A stretch of 5,748 nucleotides of DNA, from NCBI GenBank assembly GCA_002342545.1, contig DDQE01000045.1:1-5748 (forward strand), given 5' to 3'. Of the stretch, positions 1 to 5,737 are shown piece after piece (the stretch's first letter is position 1; the number at the start of each line of letters is the position of its first letter). Made by a program: the position numbers and the translations under genes. Below the pieces are notes generated by a model. It made no database searches. It was not told where the DNA came from and saw only the letters and a program-made list of their open reading frames with translations. The stretch is from Caryophanales bacterium UBA2450. Lineage in GTDB: Bacteria > Bacillota_I > Bacilli_A > RFN20 > CAG-826.

Positions 1-10
1 ATAGTATACT

Positions 11-36
11 TTAGTTTTCTATTTATAGAAAACTAA
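11..36. repeat. Perfect 11-bp inverted repeat with 4-nt loop
   Basis: TTAGTTTTCTA (11-21) and its exact reverse complement (26-36) flank the loop TTTA. The stem is A+T-rich and no long T-run follows on either strand (only ATTTC on the plus strand), so it is a poor intrinsic terminator. It could still close a transcript arriving from left of the window or be a protein-binding dyad. Confidence 0.6.
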
Positions 37-83
37 TTTCATGCGTCTATGAAAAATTACTACAAATCTTTGACAATTGCTAA

Positions 84-128
84 CATAAGAAAACCGGTTC
101 TCTTAATAGATTACCGGTCATTCTTATG
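84..128. repeat. Long imperfect inverted repeat (hairpin) with ACCGGT core
   Basis: The left arm 84-98 (CATAAGAAAACCGGT) pairs with the right arm 113-128 (ACCGGTCATTCTTATG). Eight outer and six inner base pairs are separated by a small internal loop (A92 against C119-A120). The 14-nt loop contains a further TCT/AGA pairing (99-101/108-110). The ACCGGT core is GC-rich against a very AT-rich background. There is no T-tail, so this is not a standard terminator. Function unknown; candidates are a structured RNA element or the end of a mobile element. Confidence 0.55.
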
Positions 129-219
129 ATTGGGGGTCCGCTATTTCACACTTTCATGCGTTTCGCCTACTATAAAGAAAAAATAAGGTTTATTAATATA
201 ATTAACATTTCACTTAAAT

Positions 220-228
220 TGATATAAT
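220..228 (+). promoter_or_regulatory. Extended -10 promoter of the acyltransferase gene
   Basis: TGATATAAT at 220-228 is a perfect TATAAT with the extended -10 TGn element. A weak -35 (TTAACA, 202-207) lies 15 bp upstream. Transcription would begin near 235-238, at or just before the ATG at 238, implying a leaderless mRNA. No Shine-Dalgarno sequence precedes that ATG. A second TATAAT at 197-202 lacks the TG and a -35, so it is a weaker alternative. Confidence 0.55.
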
Positions 229-237
229 AAATGTAAG

Positions 238-1296
238 ATGAGTGGCAGAAATAAAACCATTGATATATGTAAATGTTTTGCAATGACATTTATCATTTTG
301 ATCCATGTCTTACAAAGAACGACTCTAGGTTTTAATCAATCTTTTGTGGGCTCTTTCTTTGTGGTTTTAGGGGTACCGATTTTCTTCTTTTTAAGTGGGA
401 TATCTCTTTCTCATAGGAAACCTCTTAAACCTGCTGGATTCTTCTTTGACATTATTAGAAGAGGAGTTAACTACATGTGGCCAGTTGTCTTTTTCCTCAT
501 CTTAAGGGTGGCCTTATATAATCAATGGGTTGATGTTCCTAAAGCCTTTGAAGAATTTTGGGAGTTTCCAGTGATGGGTTTATGGTTTTTGTGGGTCTTA
601 TTATGGATTAATCTAGCCTCTAATATTGGTTTATTTATTGCTTCTATATTCCCTAAATATAAGAAATTATGTGTCTTCTTTGTAGTTTTAATCTCTTATG
701 CCTTGATTGTGATTTTAAGACAACAAAATATAATCCATTCCAACACTTTTATTGGATATGACTATTTTATCGCTTATGTTCCAATATTTTTATTTGGCTA
801 TTTATTTGGAGATAAATTATTTAGATTTATCAATAAATGGGTGTCTTTAGCTAGTTTAATAATTGGATTAACTGTCACTATTTTGATTATTTATTATTCT
901 AGAGGTTTGGTGGTTGTTGATTTACCTACTAATATTCCTTTATTTTATATCGCTTCAATATTTGCTTTCTTATCAATATATGGCCTAGCCACTTTAATTG
1001 AACAATATAAATTCTCTAAAGTTATCGCTTTTGCGGGTAGATTTACTTTAGAAGCTTATTTCTTACATCTAATGTTAATTAAGAATTGGTCGAATATGGG
1101 TTTAACTGATAATGGACTCGCTACTGGCTACACGATTGGTTTATTTCTACTATGTGTAGTAAATACCGTTGGAGTAGTAACAGTCACTTACTTCATTCCC
1201 TTTGGCCATTTATTAATGTTTGGTAAAAGTTATAGTTTTTATAAATTTGAAAAAGACTTCTTCAACAAGATAAAACAAATAATATATGCCCACTAA
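238..1296 (+). CDS. Acyltransferase-3 family membrane O-acyltransferase
   Basis: This is a polytopic membrane protein of 352 residues, the usual length for stand-alone acyltransferase-3 (PF01757) proteins, which acylate extracellular or membrane-facing glycans and other envelope molecules. The N-terminus has the family signature: basic residues, then ID at 8-9, K12, and a first membrane helix ending in H23, the position of the conserved proposed catalytic histidine. Other family-like segments are VPIFFFLSG (46-54), LWFLWVLLW (115-123), a glycine/phenylalanine-rich helix at 180-191, and LEAYFLHLM (271-279) with H277. About ten hydrophobic helices run through to residue 323, followed by a basic tail. 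The start at 238 keeps the signature intact; the next ATG (283) would remove it. It has its own promoter (220-228) and no Shine-Dalgarno sequence. It is convergent with the DHHW gene and stops 4 bp from that gene's stop. The acyl group and acceptor cannot be told from sequence. Confidence 0.85.
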   Translation: MSGRNKTIDICKCFAMTFIILIHVLQRTTLGFNQSFVGSFFVVLGVPIFFFLSGISLSHRKPLKPAGFFFDIIRRGVNYMWPVVFFLILRVALYNQWVDVPKAFEEFWEFPVMGLWFLWVLLWINLASNIGLFIASIFPKYKKLCVFFVVLISYALIVILRQQNIIHSNTFIGYDYFIAYVPIFLFGYLFGDKLFRFINKWVSLASLIIGLTVTILIIYYSRGLVVVDLPTNIPLFYIASIFAFLSIYGLATLIEQYKFSKVIAFAGRFTLEAYFLHLMLIKNWSNMGLTDNGLATGYTIGLFLLCVVNTVGVVTVTYFIPFGHLLMFGKSYSFYKFEKDFFNKIKQIIYAH

Positions 1297-1317
1297 ATAG
1301 TTATTTTTCTAAGTGGG
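1289..1317. terminator. Possible bidirectional hairpin at the convergent gene ends
   Basis: CCCACT (1289-1294) and AGTGGG (1312-1317) form a 6-bp, GC-containing stem. Its 17-nt loop holds part of the plus-strand stop codon and the whole minus-strand stop, plus a T5 run (1304-1308). It sits exactly between two converging genes, where a shared terminator is expected. Neither outer side has a good T-tract (plus: ACTTTAAG; minus: CATATATT), so efficiency is doubtful. Both arms overlap coding sequence. Confidence 0.35.
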
Positions 1318-2497
1318 ACTTTAAGAAATCTAATGATTTCACTAAAGCGGGATATAATCTTTCTACAGAAGAAACAATTAAAGTATCGCCCACTTTTAAT
1401 TTAGCAATTTCCTTTATAGCGTATTCACTATCTAAATAATCAAAGTGAATACAAGTTAGGTTTTCATAATCTTTCGCAACATAAGGGACTAATGCATTTC
1501 TAAATGAGTCTCCAATTAAGAGACATCGACTACCATCAGTTAATGATGATTTAGTTTCAATATATTTTCTATTTCCATCAGCAATAACCATATAAGTAAC
1601 ATCTTCTTTATATGTCACATTATAAGAAGTGTAAATTGAGCCACTACTAGAAAGCATTGAGGCTAAATCTCCACCTTGAACTGTAGTTTCTTTATATGTA
1701 TATGTTGGAGCGCTTCTATTTAATCCTTTTAAAATATCACTATAACCTTGCATCGCCCCAAGTGGATTCCAGTGAGTGTCTTCTTTTAAATAGATATCTC
1801 CTAAGCTTCTAGAATCAATAATCTCATCAATTGGGTAAGAGAATGGTAAGCTACTATTTTTAGAGAAATAATGTTCTAATCTTTGAAGTTTCTTTGCTCT
1901 ATTAGTGACTCTAATAGAAGGCATCTTATCCGCATAGACTTGTTCTTTGTTTGGAAAAATATTAAATATAACATCAATATTTCTATCGTTACAGAGATCA
2001 TTTACTGCAATAAATTTCTCCATCTGTTTATTCATTTCATAATCTGAATAGATATCGCTTCCTTTATAGTTTTCTAGCGCTCCATCTCCGCTATAAAATA
2101 GCCAATCATCTCTACCATATATCACATAGCCATCATATCTAGGGGCATAATACGATTGTCCTTTATCTAAAAATGGGTCAGTAATATCTTCTATAGAACC
2201 ACTACTAGGGTAATTAAAATCACTATCTCCAGAGATCATTAGTAAAAATTTAAACCAAGCATCTTCAATGGTGAGTTCAGAGTTTTTATAAAATTCAATA
2301 AAAGCGTCTCTAAATGGCACGTTATCATTAAACCATTCGTCAAAATTAGAGAAAAAGTCATTATCAAAAGAAGTTGGAAACGCGACTGGATCAGTCTTTT
2401 CTACTCTACTTCTTTTAAAAGCAAAAGAAATAGGAAGAGAAACCGCGAGTAGAGGCACAAAAGCAAAGACCACAACTTTCTTAAATTTCCCCAACAT
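1301..2497 (-). CDS. DHHW/AlgJ-AlgX-like SGNH-fold O-acyltransferase partner of MBOAT
   Basis: This membrane-anchored extracytoplasmic protein probably transfers acyl groups delivered by the MBOAT protein onto an exported polysaccharide or wall glycan. The first ~27 residues are basic, then hydrophobic (signal anchor). The rest is soluble: FDEWFNDNVPFRD (52-64) and GRDDWLFYSGDG (128-139) are typical of AlgJ/AlgX/DHHW proteins. EDTHWN (239-244) supplies D240 and H242, and GDSF (329-332) supplies S331. By analogy with AlgX these form the Asp-His-Ser triad, so the enzyme looks intact (398 residues). I chose the ATG at 2497: GGAG lies 9 nt upstream, inside the end of the MBOAT gene, and the ATG follows the MBOAT stop by one base. 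The alternative ATG at 2512 would overlap that gene by 14 bp, adds five residues and has no ribosome-binding site. It is the second gene of the MBOAT operon. The acceptor glycan is unknown. Confidence 0.82.
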   Translation of the reverse strand: MLGKFKKVVVFAFVPLLAVSLPISFAFKRSRVEKTDPVAFPTSFDNDFFSNFDEWFNDNVPFRDAFIEFYKNSELTIEDAWFKFLLMISGDSDFNYPSSGSIEDITDPFLDKGQSYYAPRYDGYVIYGRDDWLFYSGDGALENYKGSDIYSDYEMNKQMEKFIAVNDLCNDRNIDVIFNIFPNKEQVYADKMPSIRVTNRAKKLQRLEHYFSKNSSLPFSYPIDEIIDSRSLGDIYLKEDTHWNPLGAMQGYSDILKGLNRSAPTYTYKETTVQGGDLASMLSSSGSIYTSYNVTYKEDVTYMVIADGNRKYIETKSSLTDGSRCLLIGDSFRNALVPYVAKDYENLTCIHFDYLDSEYAIKEIAKLKVGDTLIVSSVERLYPALVKSLDFLKSHLEK

Positions 2498-2498
2498 A

Positions 2499-3887
2499 TT
2501 AAAAGGCTCCATAAATTGATGGTGAGAAGTTATTAGAGGTAATAAAGATTACCGCTACTACCACTAATGCTAAAGCGCTAATAGCCTTAATAACTTCCAT
2601 AACTTTATTCTCCTTAGCTAAGAAGGAAATCTTTGGTTTGATAAGTGGGTAAATTAAAGAGAAGAATAATCCAAATAAAACGGCTAAAAATACTTTAAAG
2701 GTAAATATACCAATGAAGCTTAAATCTGATTCGTTGCCAATAATTCCGAACAGATTTTTAAAATAATTACCCATATCAGAGAAATTAGGGCAAATAAAGA
2801 ATACCCAGCCTATCATCACTACAAAAATCGTATATAACCAATTAATAAACTTAAACTTATTCTTTTTAAGTAATTCTCCTAAAAATAGCTTTTCTAAAAT
2901 TGAGAAGAGGGCAAAATATACACCCCAAATTAAGAAATTAAGAGTAGATCCATGCCATATCCCTGTTAAAAAGAAGACTACAAACAAATTTAAGCAGGTT
3001 CTAGGAGTGCCTTTTCTATTGCCTCCTAAAGGAATATAGATATAGCGTTTAAACCAATTGCCTAGTGACATATGCCATCTTCTCCAGAAATCACCAATTG
3101 ATAAAGATAAATATGGAGCGTTAAAGTTTTCGGCAATGTCATAGCCAAACATCTTGCCAATACCAATAGCCATATCACTATATCCAGAGAAATCAAAATA
3201 TAACTGTAAAGTAAAGGCTAATAAGCCAAACCAGGATAAGCCTGTACCAATTGTAGAGATATTCCCTAAAGTTAAAGAAACCACTAAGGCTAATGTATCA
3301 GCGATTAAAATCTTTTTAGCTAAACCAAATGCAAATCTAATAATGCCTTGATAAAACTTCTCTACACTTGGATTATCTTCTTTAATCTGATTATATTCAG
3401 TAATTGGACCTTGAGTGAGTTTCATGAATATAAATAGATAAAGGAAATAAGAAAGAATATTAACTTCTTTAGAGTCTATTTCTCTTTTATAAACGTTCAC
3501 CATATAAGAAATACTTTGGAAGGTATAAAAAGATAATGCTAACGGGAAGATAATTGTAAAAGATGAACCCGCGATTAAATTTATATATTTAAAGAATAAT
3601 AATGTTAAAGCGGATAAGGATATATCTATCCACATATAAGTGAGTTTAGATTTCTTCTTATCGCTTTTTGAAACTAAATAAGCAAATAAATAATGGATCA
3701 AGGACGCTCCAATTAGAACACCAAAATAGATAAATCCTGAAGCGTAGCAATAAAAGAATAAACTAAGAACTAACAAAGTGATCCTTTTAGCAATAACGTT
3801 CTTTTTAGAAAAATAACTCACTCCATAATAAATAAGTAGTGAGGCAGGAAGAAACACTAATAAAAAGAATAACGAATTATAATTCAT
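2499..3887 (-). CDS. MBOAT family O-acyltransferase (AlgI/DltB-like)
   Basis: This is a multi-pass membrane protein of 462 residues, close to AlgI/PatA-type MBOAT length. The family moves acyl groups from a cytoplasmic donor across the membrane to a periplasmic or surface partner. Diagnostic segments in order: SFYTFQSISYMVNVYK (119-134), QGPITEYN (159-166), DFSGYSDMAIG (232-242), DFWRRWHMSLGNW (267-279 region, H272), YIPLGGNRKG (284-293) and TGIWHG (308-313), whose H312 matches the essential MBOAT histidine. The tail after residue 430 has a final helix and ends SIYGAF, similar to the aromatic C-terminal ends of this family. The ATG at 3887 is preferred over an in-frame TTG at 3905, which would place six extra residues before the normal N-terminus and run through the promoter. 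The DHHW gene starts immediately after it in the usual MBOAT/SGNH pairing. The acyl group is probably acetyl, by analogy. Confidence 0.9.
   Translation of the reverse strand: MNYNSLFFLLVFLPASLLIYYGVSYFSKKNVIAKRITLLVLSLFFYCYASGFIYFGVLIGASLIHYLFAYLVSKSDKKKSKLTYMWIDISLSALTLLFFKYINLIAGSSFTIIFPLALSFYTFQSISYMVNVYKREIDSKEVNILSYFLYLFIFMKLTQGPITEYNQIKEDNPSVEKFYQGIIRFAFGLAKKILIADTLALVVSLTLGNISTIGTGLSWFGLLAFTLQLYFDFSGYSDMAIGIGKMFGYDIAENFNAPYLSLSIGDFWRRWHMSLGNWFKRYIYIPLGGNRKGTPRTCLNLFVVFFLTGIWHGSTLNFLIWGVYFALFSILEKLFLGELLKKNKFKFINWLYTIFVVMIGWVFFICPNFSDMGNYFKNLFGIIGNESDLSFIGIFTFKVFLAVLFGLFFSLIYPLIKPKISFLAKENKVMEVIKAISALALVVVAVIFITSNNFSPSIYGAF
2507..2510 (-). promoter_or_regulatory. Shine-Dalgarno site that sets the DHHW gene start
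   Basis: GGAG on the minus strand lies 9 nt before the ATG at 2497, within the last codons of the MBOAT gene. It supports internal initiation in a polycistronic mRNA and favours 2497 over the ATG at 2512, part of whose own sequence makes up this site. Confidence 0.5.
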
Positions 3888-3893
3888 ACAATA

Positions 3894-3902
3894 AATATAA
3901 CA
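3894..3902 (-). promoter_or_regulatory. Extended -10 promoter of the MBOAT/DHHW operon
   Basis: On the minus strand TGTTATATT (3902-3894) fits the extended -10 form TGnTATAAT with one mismatch. The ATG at 3887 begins 7 nt after its last base, exactly where transcription would start. No good -35 is seen: the 17-bp position is a T-run shared with the terminator tail. No Shine-Dalgarno sequence is visible. The mRNA is probably leaderless. Confidence 0.45.
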
Positions 3903-3916
3903 CAATCAACATATAT

Positions 3917-3944
3917 AAAAAACATCCTATAAAAGGATATTTTT
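3917..3944 (-). terminator. Intrinsic terminator downstream of the UDG-like gene
   Basis: Read on the minus strand, an 11-nt arm (3944-3934) pairs with 3928-3918 around a 5-nt loop, with one A/C mismatch; the ATCCT/AGGAT core carries the GC pairs. Six Ts (3922-3917) overlap the outer arm and form the tail. It lies about 70 bp after the stop of the 4014-4769 gene and just before the MBOAT promoter, so it separates the two transcription units. The plus strand also has a T5 tail (3940-3944), so it may work in both directions. Confidence 0.6.
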
Positions 3945-4013
3945 GTTATTTTGCAGAAAAAAGTTAATTCATTTTTTCTTGCATTTATTTGCTAGTTGCA
4001 GCTAAACCATATC

Positions 4014-4769
4014 TTATTGTTCGTAGATCTTATACTTTGCAATCTCTTCTTTTAAATATGAACACAAAATGCCAATCGCTATGTTTTCACACCCATATAA
4101 TGGTGGATATCTTTTTGCTTGATATTGTACGTTTGCGGTTTGCAAAGAAAGCAAAATAGGGACCTTCTTTTTGTTTACTAAAAAATAGCATTTATTATCT
4201 TCTTCTAAACACCCAAGCTTTTGAACGATCCTTAGTCGACAGAGGTTGACACCAACCAAGACAACTATATCCGGATTAATAATTTCTATCTCTTTGTTAA
4301 TAAACTCTTTATACAATTCAGTATAAGCAACAAGATGTTTTCCTTTGTCGATTGTAGATTTGCCACCTCTTTTATTGATATCCATAACTGCAAACTTGTT
4401 TGCGGCTTCATTTAGTTTTAAAGTTGGTTGACGAGTTAAGTATTTATACATTCCGCACACCCTTTCTCTCATCTTTCCGCCCCAGTTATCCTTGCCATCT
4501 TTAAAATATGAGAGGTAACATTGTCTATAATCTGTTTCAGATATGCCTCCTTTAGCGTTATATTCATCTGCGTTTGCTTCAGCGGAAATAAACAACACTT
4601 TTGTATTTTCGTTTTCGAAAGATTCTTCATCGATAATTCCGTCTTTTTCAAAGAAATATGACTTAATATTATTCCCGCTTATTGTTTTTTTGATATTGTC
4701 TTTAGATTCTTCAGTGTGAGCTTTTTTCCACTTTTCAAATAAATGATTTAATCTTTCTGTCTTATTCAT
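4014..4769 (-). CDS. Hypothetical protein, uracil-DNA-glycosylase-superfamily-like
   Basis: This is a soluble protein of 251 residues with no signal peptide or membrane segment. The order of motifs recalls the UDG superfamily (PF03167-like). A hydrophobic strand leads to a polar loop, VLFISAEAN (58-66, E64). Next come W96 and a following R/MY segment (R101 to Y108), then FAVMDINKRGG (126-136) where UDGs have their N-x-x-x-RP loop. A helix leads into INPDIVVLVG (164-173), like the 'L.P..VV.LG' strand. The usual late HPS-type motif is not seen; LLSLQTAN (206-213) stands near its place, so glycosylase activity cannot be assumed. The ATG overlaps the stop of the WYL remnant by 8 bp (TATGAATAA), a mark of translational coupling in an ancestral operon. 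With the regulator broken, no clear promoter or strong ribosome-binding site serves this gene. Family assignment is moderate, from motif memory only; alternatively it is an unrelated accessory Rossmann-like protein. Confidence 0.5.
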   Translation of the reverse strand: MNKTERLNHLFEKWKKAHTEESKDNIKKTISGNNIKSYFFEKDGIIDEESFENENTKVLFISAEANADEYNAKGGISETDYRQCYLSYFKDGKDNWGGKMRERVCGMYKYLTRQPTLKLNEAANKFAVMDINKRGGKSTIDKGKHLVAYTELYKEFINKEIEIINPDIVVLVGVNLCRLRIVQKLGCLEEDNKCYFLVNKKKVPILLSLQTANVQYQAKRYPPLYGCENIAIGILCSYLKEEIAKYKIYEQ

Positions 4770-5010
4770 ATTTTTTAGCTATTCTTTCCGCTTCAGCTTT
4801 TATTCTATCAATCAGTGATTGTGGTTTGATAATTGTCATTGTTTCACTATATTGCATATACCAGTAGAAGAGCGCTGATTCATTGGACTTAATATCTGCA
4901 TATAGTTTATCATCTTTTCTATATATCCTTGAGTTCTTGCCAAACCAGTCTTTTACAAACACCACTGAGTTTGGATCTTCAATCTCGATTGTCGCGTTGA
5001 TGACATCTAC
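4762..5010 (-). pseudogene. C-terminal remnant of a WYL-domain transcriptional regulator
   Basis: About 83 codons survive of what is normally a protein of roughly 300 residues. The frame reads VDVINATIEIEDP, then FGKNSRIY, a KLYADIKSNESALFYWYMQY stretch, TIIKPQSL, and a terminal coiled RIKAEAERIAKKYE. This is the layout of the WYL C-terminal extension: a beta strand, 'fg..~i', 'al..W.lqyg..v.vl.P..L', then a terminal helix ending KY. The WYL core and the DNA-binding winged helix are missing. Upstream, the frame runs into TGA at 5037-5035, inside the terminator of the DUF3800 gene. A GTG at 4965 could open a 67-residue frame, but no ribosome-binding site precedes it. The end near 5010 is where similarity seems to fade and is approximate. 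Probably not functional. Confidence 0.6.
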
Positions 5011-5018
5011 TAGAACAG

Positions 5019-5042
5019 AAAAAATCCCGATTTCTCAGGACT
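5019..5042 (-). terminator. Intrinsic terminator of the DUF3800 gene
   Basis: On the minus strand TCCTGA (5040-5035) and TCGGGA (5030-5025) form a 6-bp stem with one G-U pair, closed by a GAAA (GNRA) tetraloop and followed by TTTTTT (5024-5019). Two more pairs (5041-5042 with 5024-5023) can extend it. It begins 30 bp after the TAG at 5074-5072. It should also block read-through from the DUF3800 gene into the WYL remnant and the UDG-like gene. Confidence 0.75.
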
Positions 5043-5071
5043 CAATCACACTTGTGTTTATGGCAGAAAGA

Positions 5072-5737
5072 CTACTTAATCTCTTTTTTCTTTATTGTTC
5101 TTAAAAACAAGTTTTTCAAGTGTCTCTCATCAACAAAGGTTGATTCTATTTTTGAAAGTTTTTTGTATTTATTTAGTTTGGTGCTAATCAAAACTATGGT
5201 TGAAATAAAATCAGCAACTTGAAAGAGTCTATAATTAGCAGGGACAACTCTCTCTTTAAATGAAACATTATATCCGACTCCACCAAAAGCAAATGCTAGT
5301 GCATTGCTAACTATTTGTTGACCACCATCATAATAAACAACTATTTCATCAAAAGACAAAAAATAGCTTTGGTTAGAAAGAAGAAAAGCATTAAGGTCTT
5401 TTGACATTTTTTGCATTAATTTGAGCCTATCACAATGAAAATCCTTTTTGTCGTAAACAAATGTTTTTTGCTTAATAGGAACAATGCTAGTAAAGATTAA
5501 GATTTTGTTAAGGAGTTTTTGTCTTTCTCTTGGCTCTATATTTGAAAACTCGTCTGTTCCACCAATTAGAGGACCGACATGAAAAACAGGTTCGTCCTTA
5601 ATCTTTTTAAGCTGCTCACTAATATCGTCCTTTTGATCATGAAAAACCATACAAACAATATAAAAATTCGATGCGCCTTCAGAATTAAAGCCAACATTAC
5701 CTGATTCATCAACAAAGATGCTTAACTGTTTTTTCAT
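5072..5737 (-). CDS. DUF3800 domain-containing protein
   Basis: This is a soluble protein of 221 residues covering a full DUF3800 (PF12686) domain. The family is uncharacterised or poorly characterised, is thought to have an RNase H-like fold, and is common near mobile elements and defence genes. The N-terminus has the signature IFVDESGNVG (7-16) with acidic D10 and E11 directly after the first strand. FHVGPLIGG (52-60) contributes H53. EIVVYYDGGQQ (131-141) carries D137 on a central strand, and FQVADFI (172-178) carries Q173 and D176, the conserved C-terminal 'Q.AD' motif. These acidic residues could form a metal-binding nuclease-type site, which is inference. The ATG at 5737 is supported by the VDES motif sitting just after it. 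Only 11 bases lie upstream in the window, with no Shine-Dalgarno sequence in them, so its promoter and any operon partner lie outside. It has its own terminator (5019-5042). Confidence 0.82.
   Translation of the reverse strand: MKKQLSIFVDESGNVGFNSEGASNFYIVCMVFHDQKDDISEQLKKIKDEPVFHVGPLIGGTDEFSNIEPRERQKLLNKILIFTSIVPIKQKTFVYDKKDFHCDRLKLMQKMSKDLNAFLLSNQSYFLSFDEIVVYYDGGQQIVSNALAFAFGGVGYNVSFKERVVPANYRLFQVADFISTIVLISTKLNKYKKLSKIESTFVDERHLKNLFLRTIKKKEIK

Larger units (their letters stand above)
1..219. other. Gene-free upstream region with several inverted repeats
   Basis: No convincing coding frame is present on either strand; the longest ATG frame (49-129, 26 codons) has no ribosome-binding site. 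The stretch is unusually rich in dyads: a perfect 11-bp stem (11-21/26-36), a 6-bp stem (37-42/49-54) and a long imperfect stem (84-98/113-128). The 10-mer TTTCATGCGT occurs at 37-46 and again at 152-161. These are direct observations. The segment could be a structured RNA, the end of a mobile element, or a recombination or terminator region; I do not recognise a known RNA family or insertion-sequence end in it. Confidence 0.55.

Noticed and set aside
70..75. TTGACA as a -35 box
   Set aside because: No -10 element lies 16-18 bp downstream (the position is filled by ACCGGT).
49..129. Plus-strand frame of 26 codons starting at ATG 49
   Set aside because: No ribosome-binding site, and it is built almost entirely from the arms of the inverted repeats; no similarity recognised.
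3154..3351. Plus-strand open frame of 65 codons
   Set aside because: It lies wholly inside the MBOAT gene on the other strand, which has clear family motifs; its translation shows no domain and no ribosome-binding site.
3885..3905. TTG start at 3905 for the MBOAT gene
   Set aside because: It would put the extended -10 element inside the coding region and add six residues ahead of a normal N-terminus; the ATG at 3887 is simpler.
3953..3982. Hairpin GCAGAAAAAA / TTTTTTCTTGC after the UDG-like gene as a second terminator
   Set aside because: The T-run lies in the stem rather than after it and the stem is nearly all A-T; the hairpin at 3917-3944 is the better terminator.
4469..4651. Minus-strand open frame of 60 codons
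   Set aside because: Out-of-frame shadow of the UDG-like gene on the same strand; no independent start signal.
5035..5037. UGA read as tryptophan, joining the WYL fragment to sequence further upstream
   Set aside because: Tryptophan is TGG throughout the window, and the TGA is part of an intrinsic terminator stem rather than WYL-like coding sequence.
4883..5104. Plus-strand open frame of 73 codons
   Set aside because: Antisense to the WYL remnant, the terminator and the end of the DUF3800 gene; it would run through a strong terminator stem and shows no recognisable motif.
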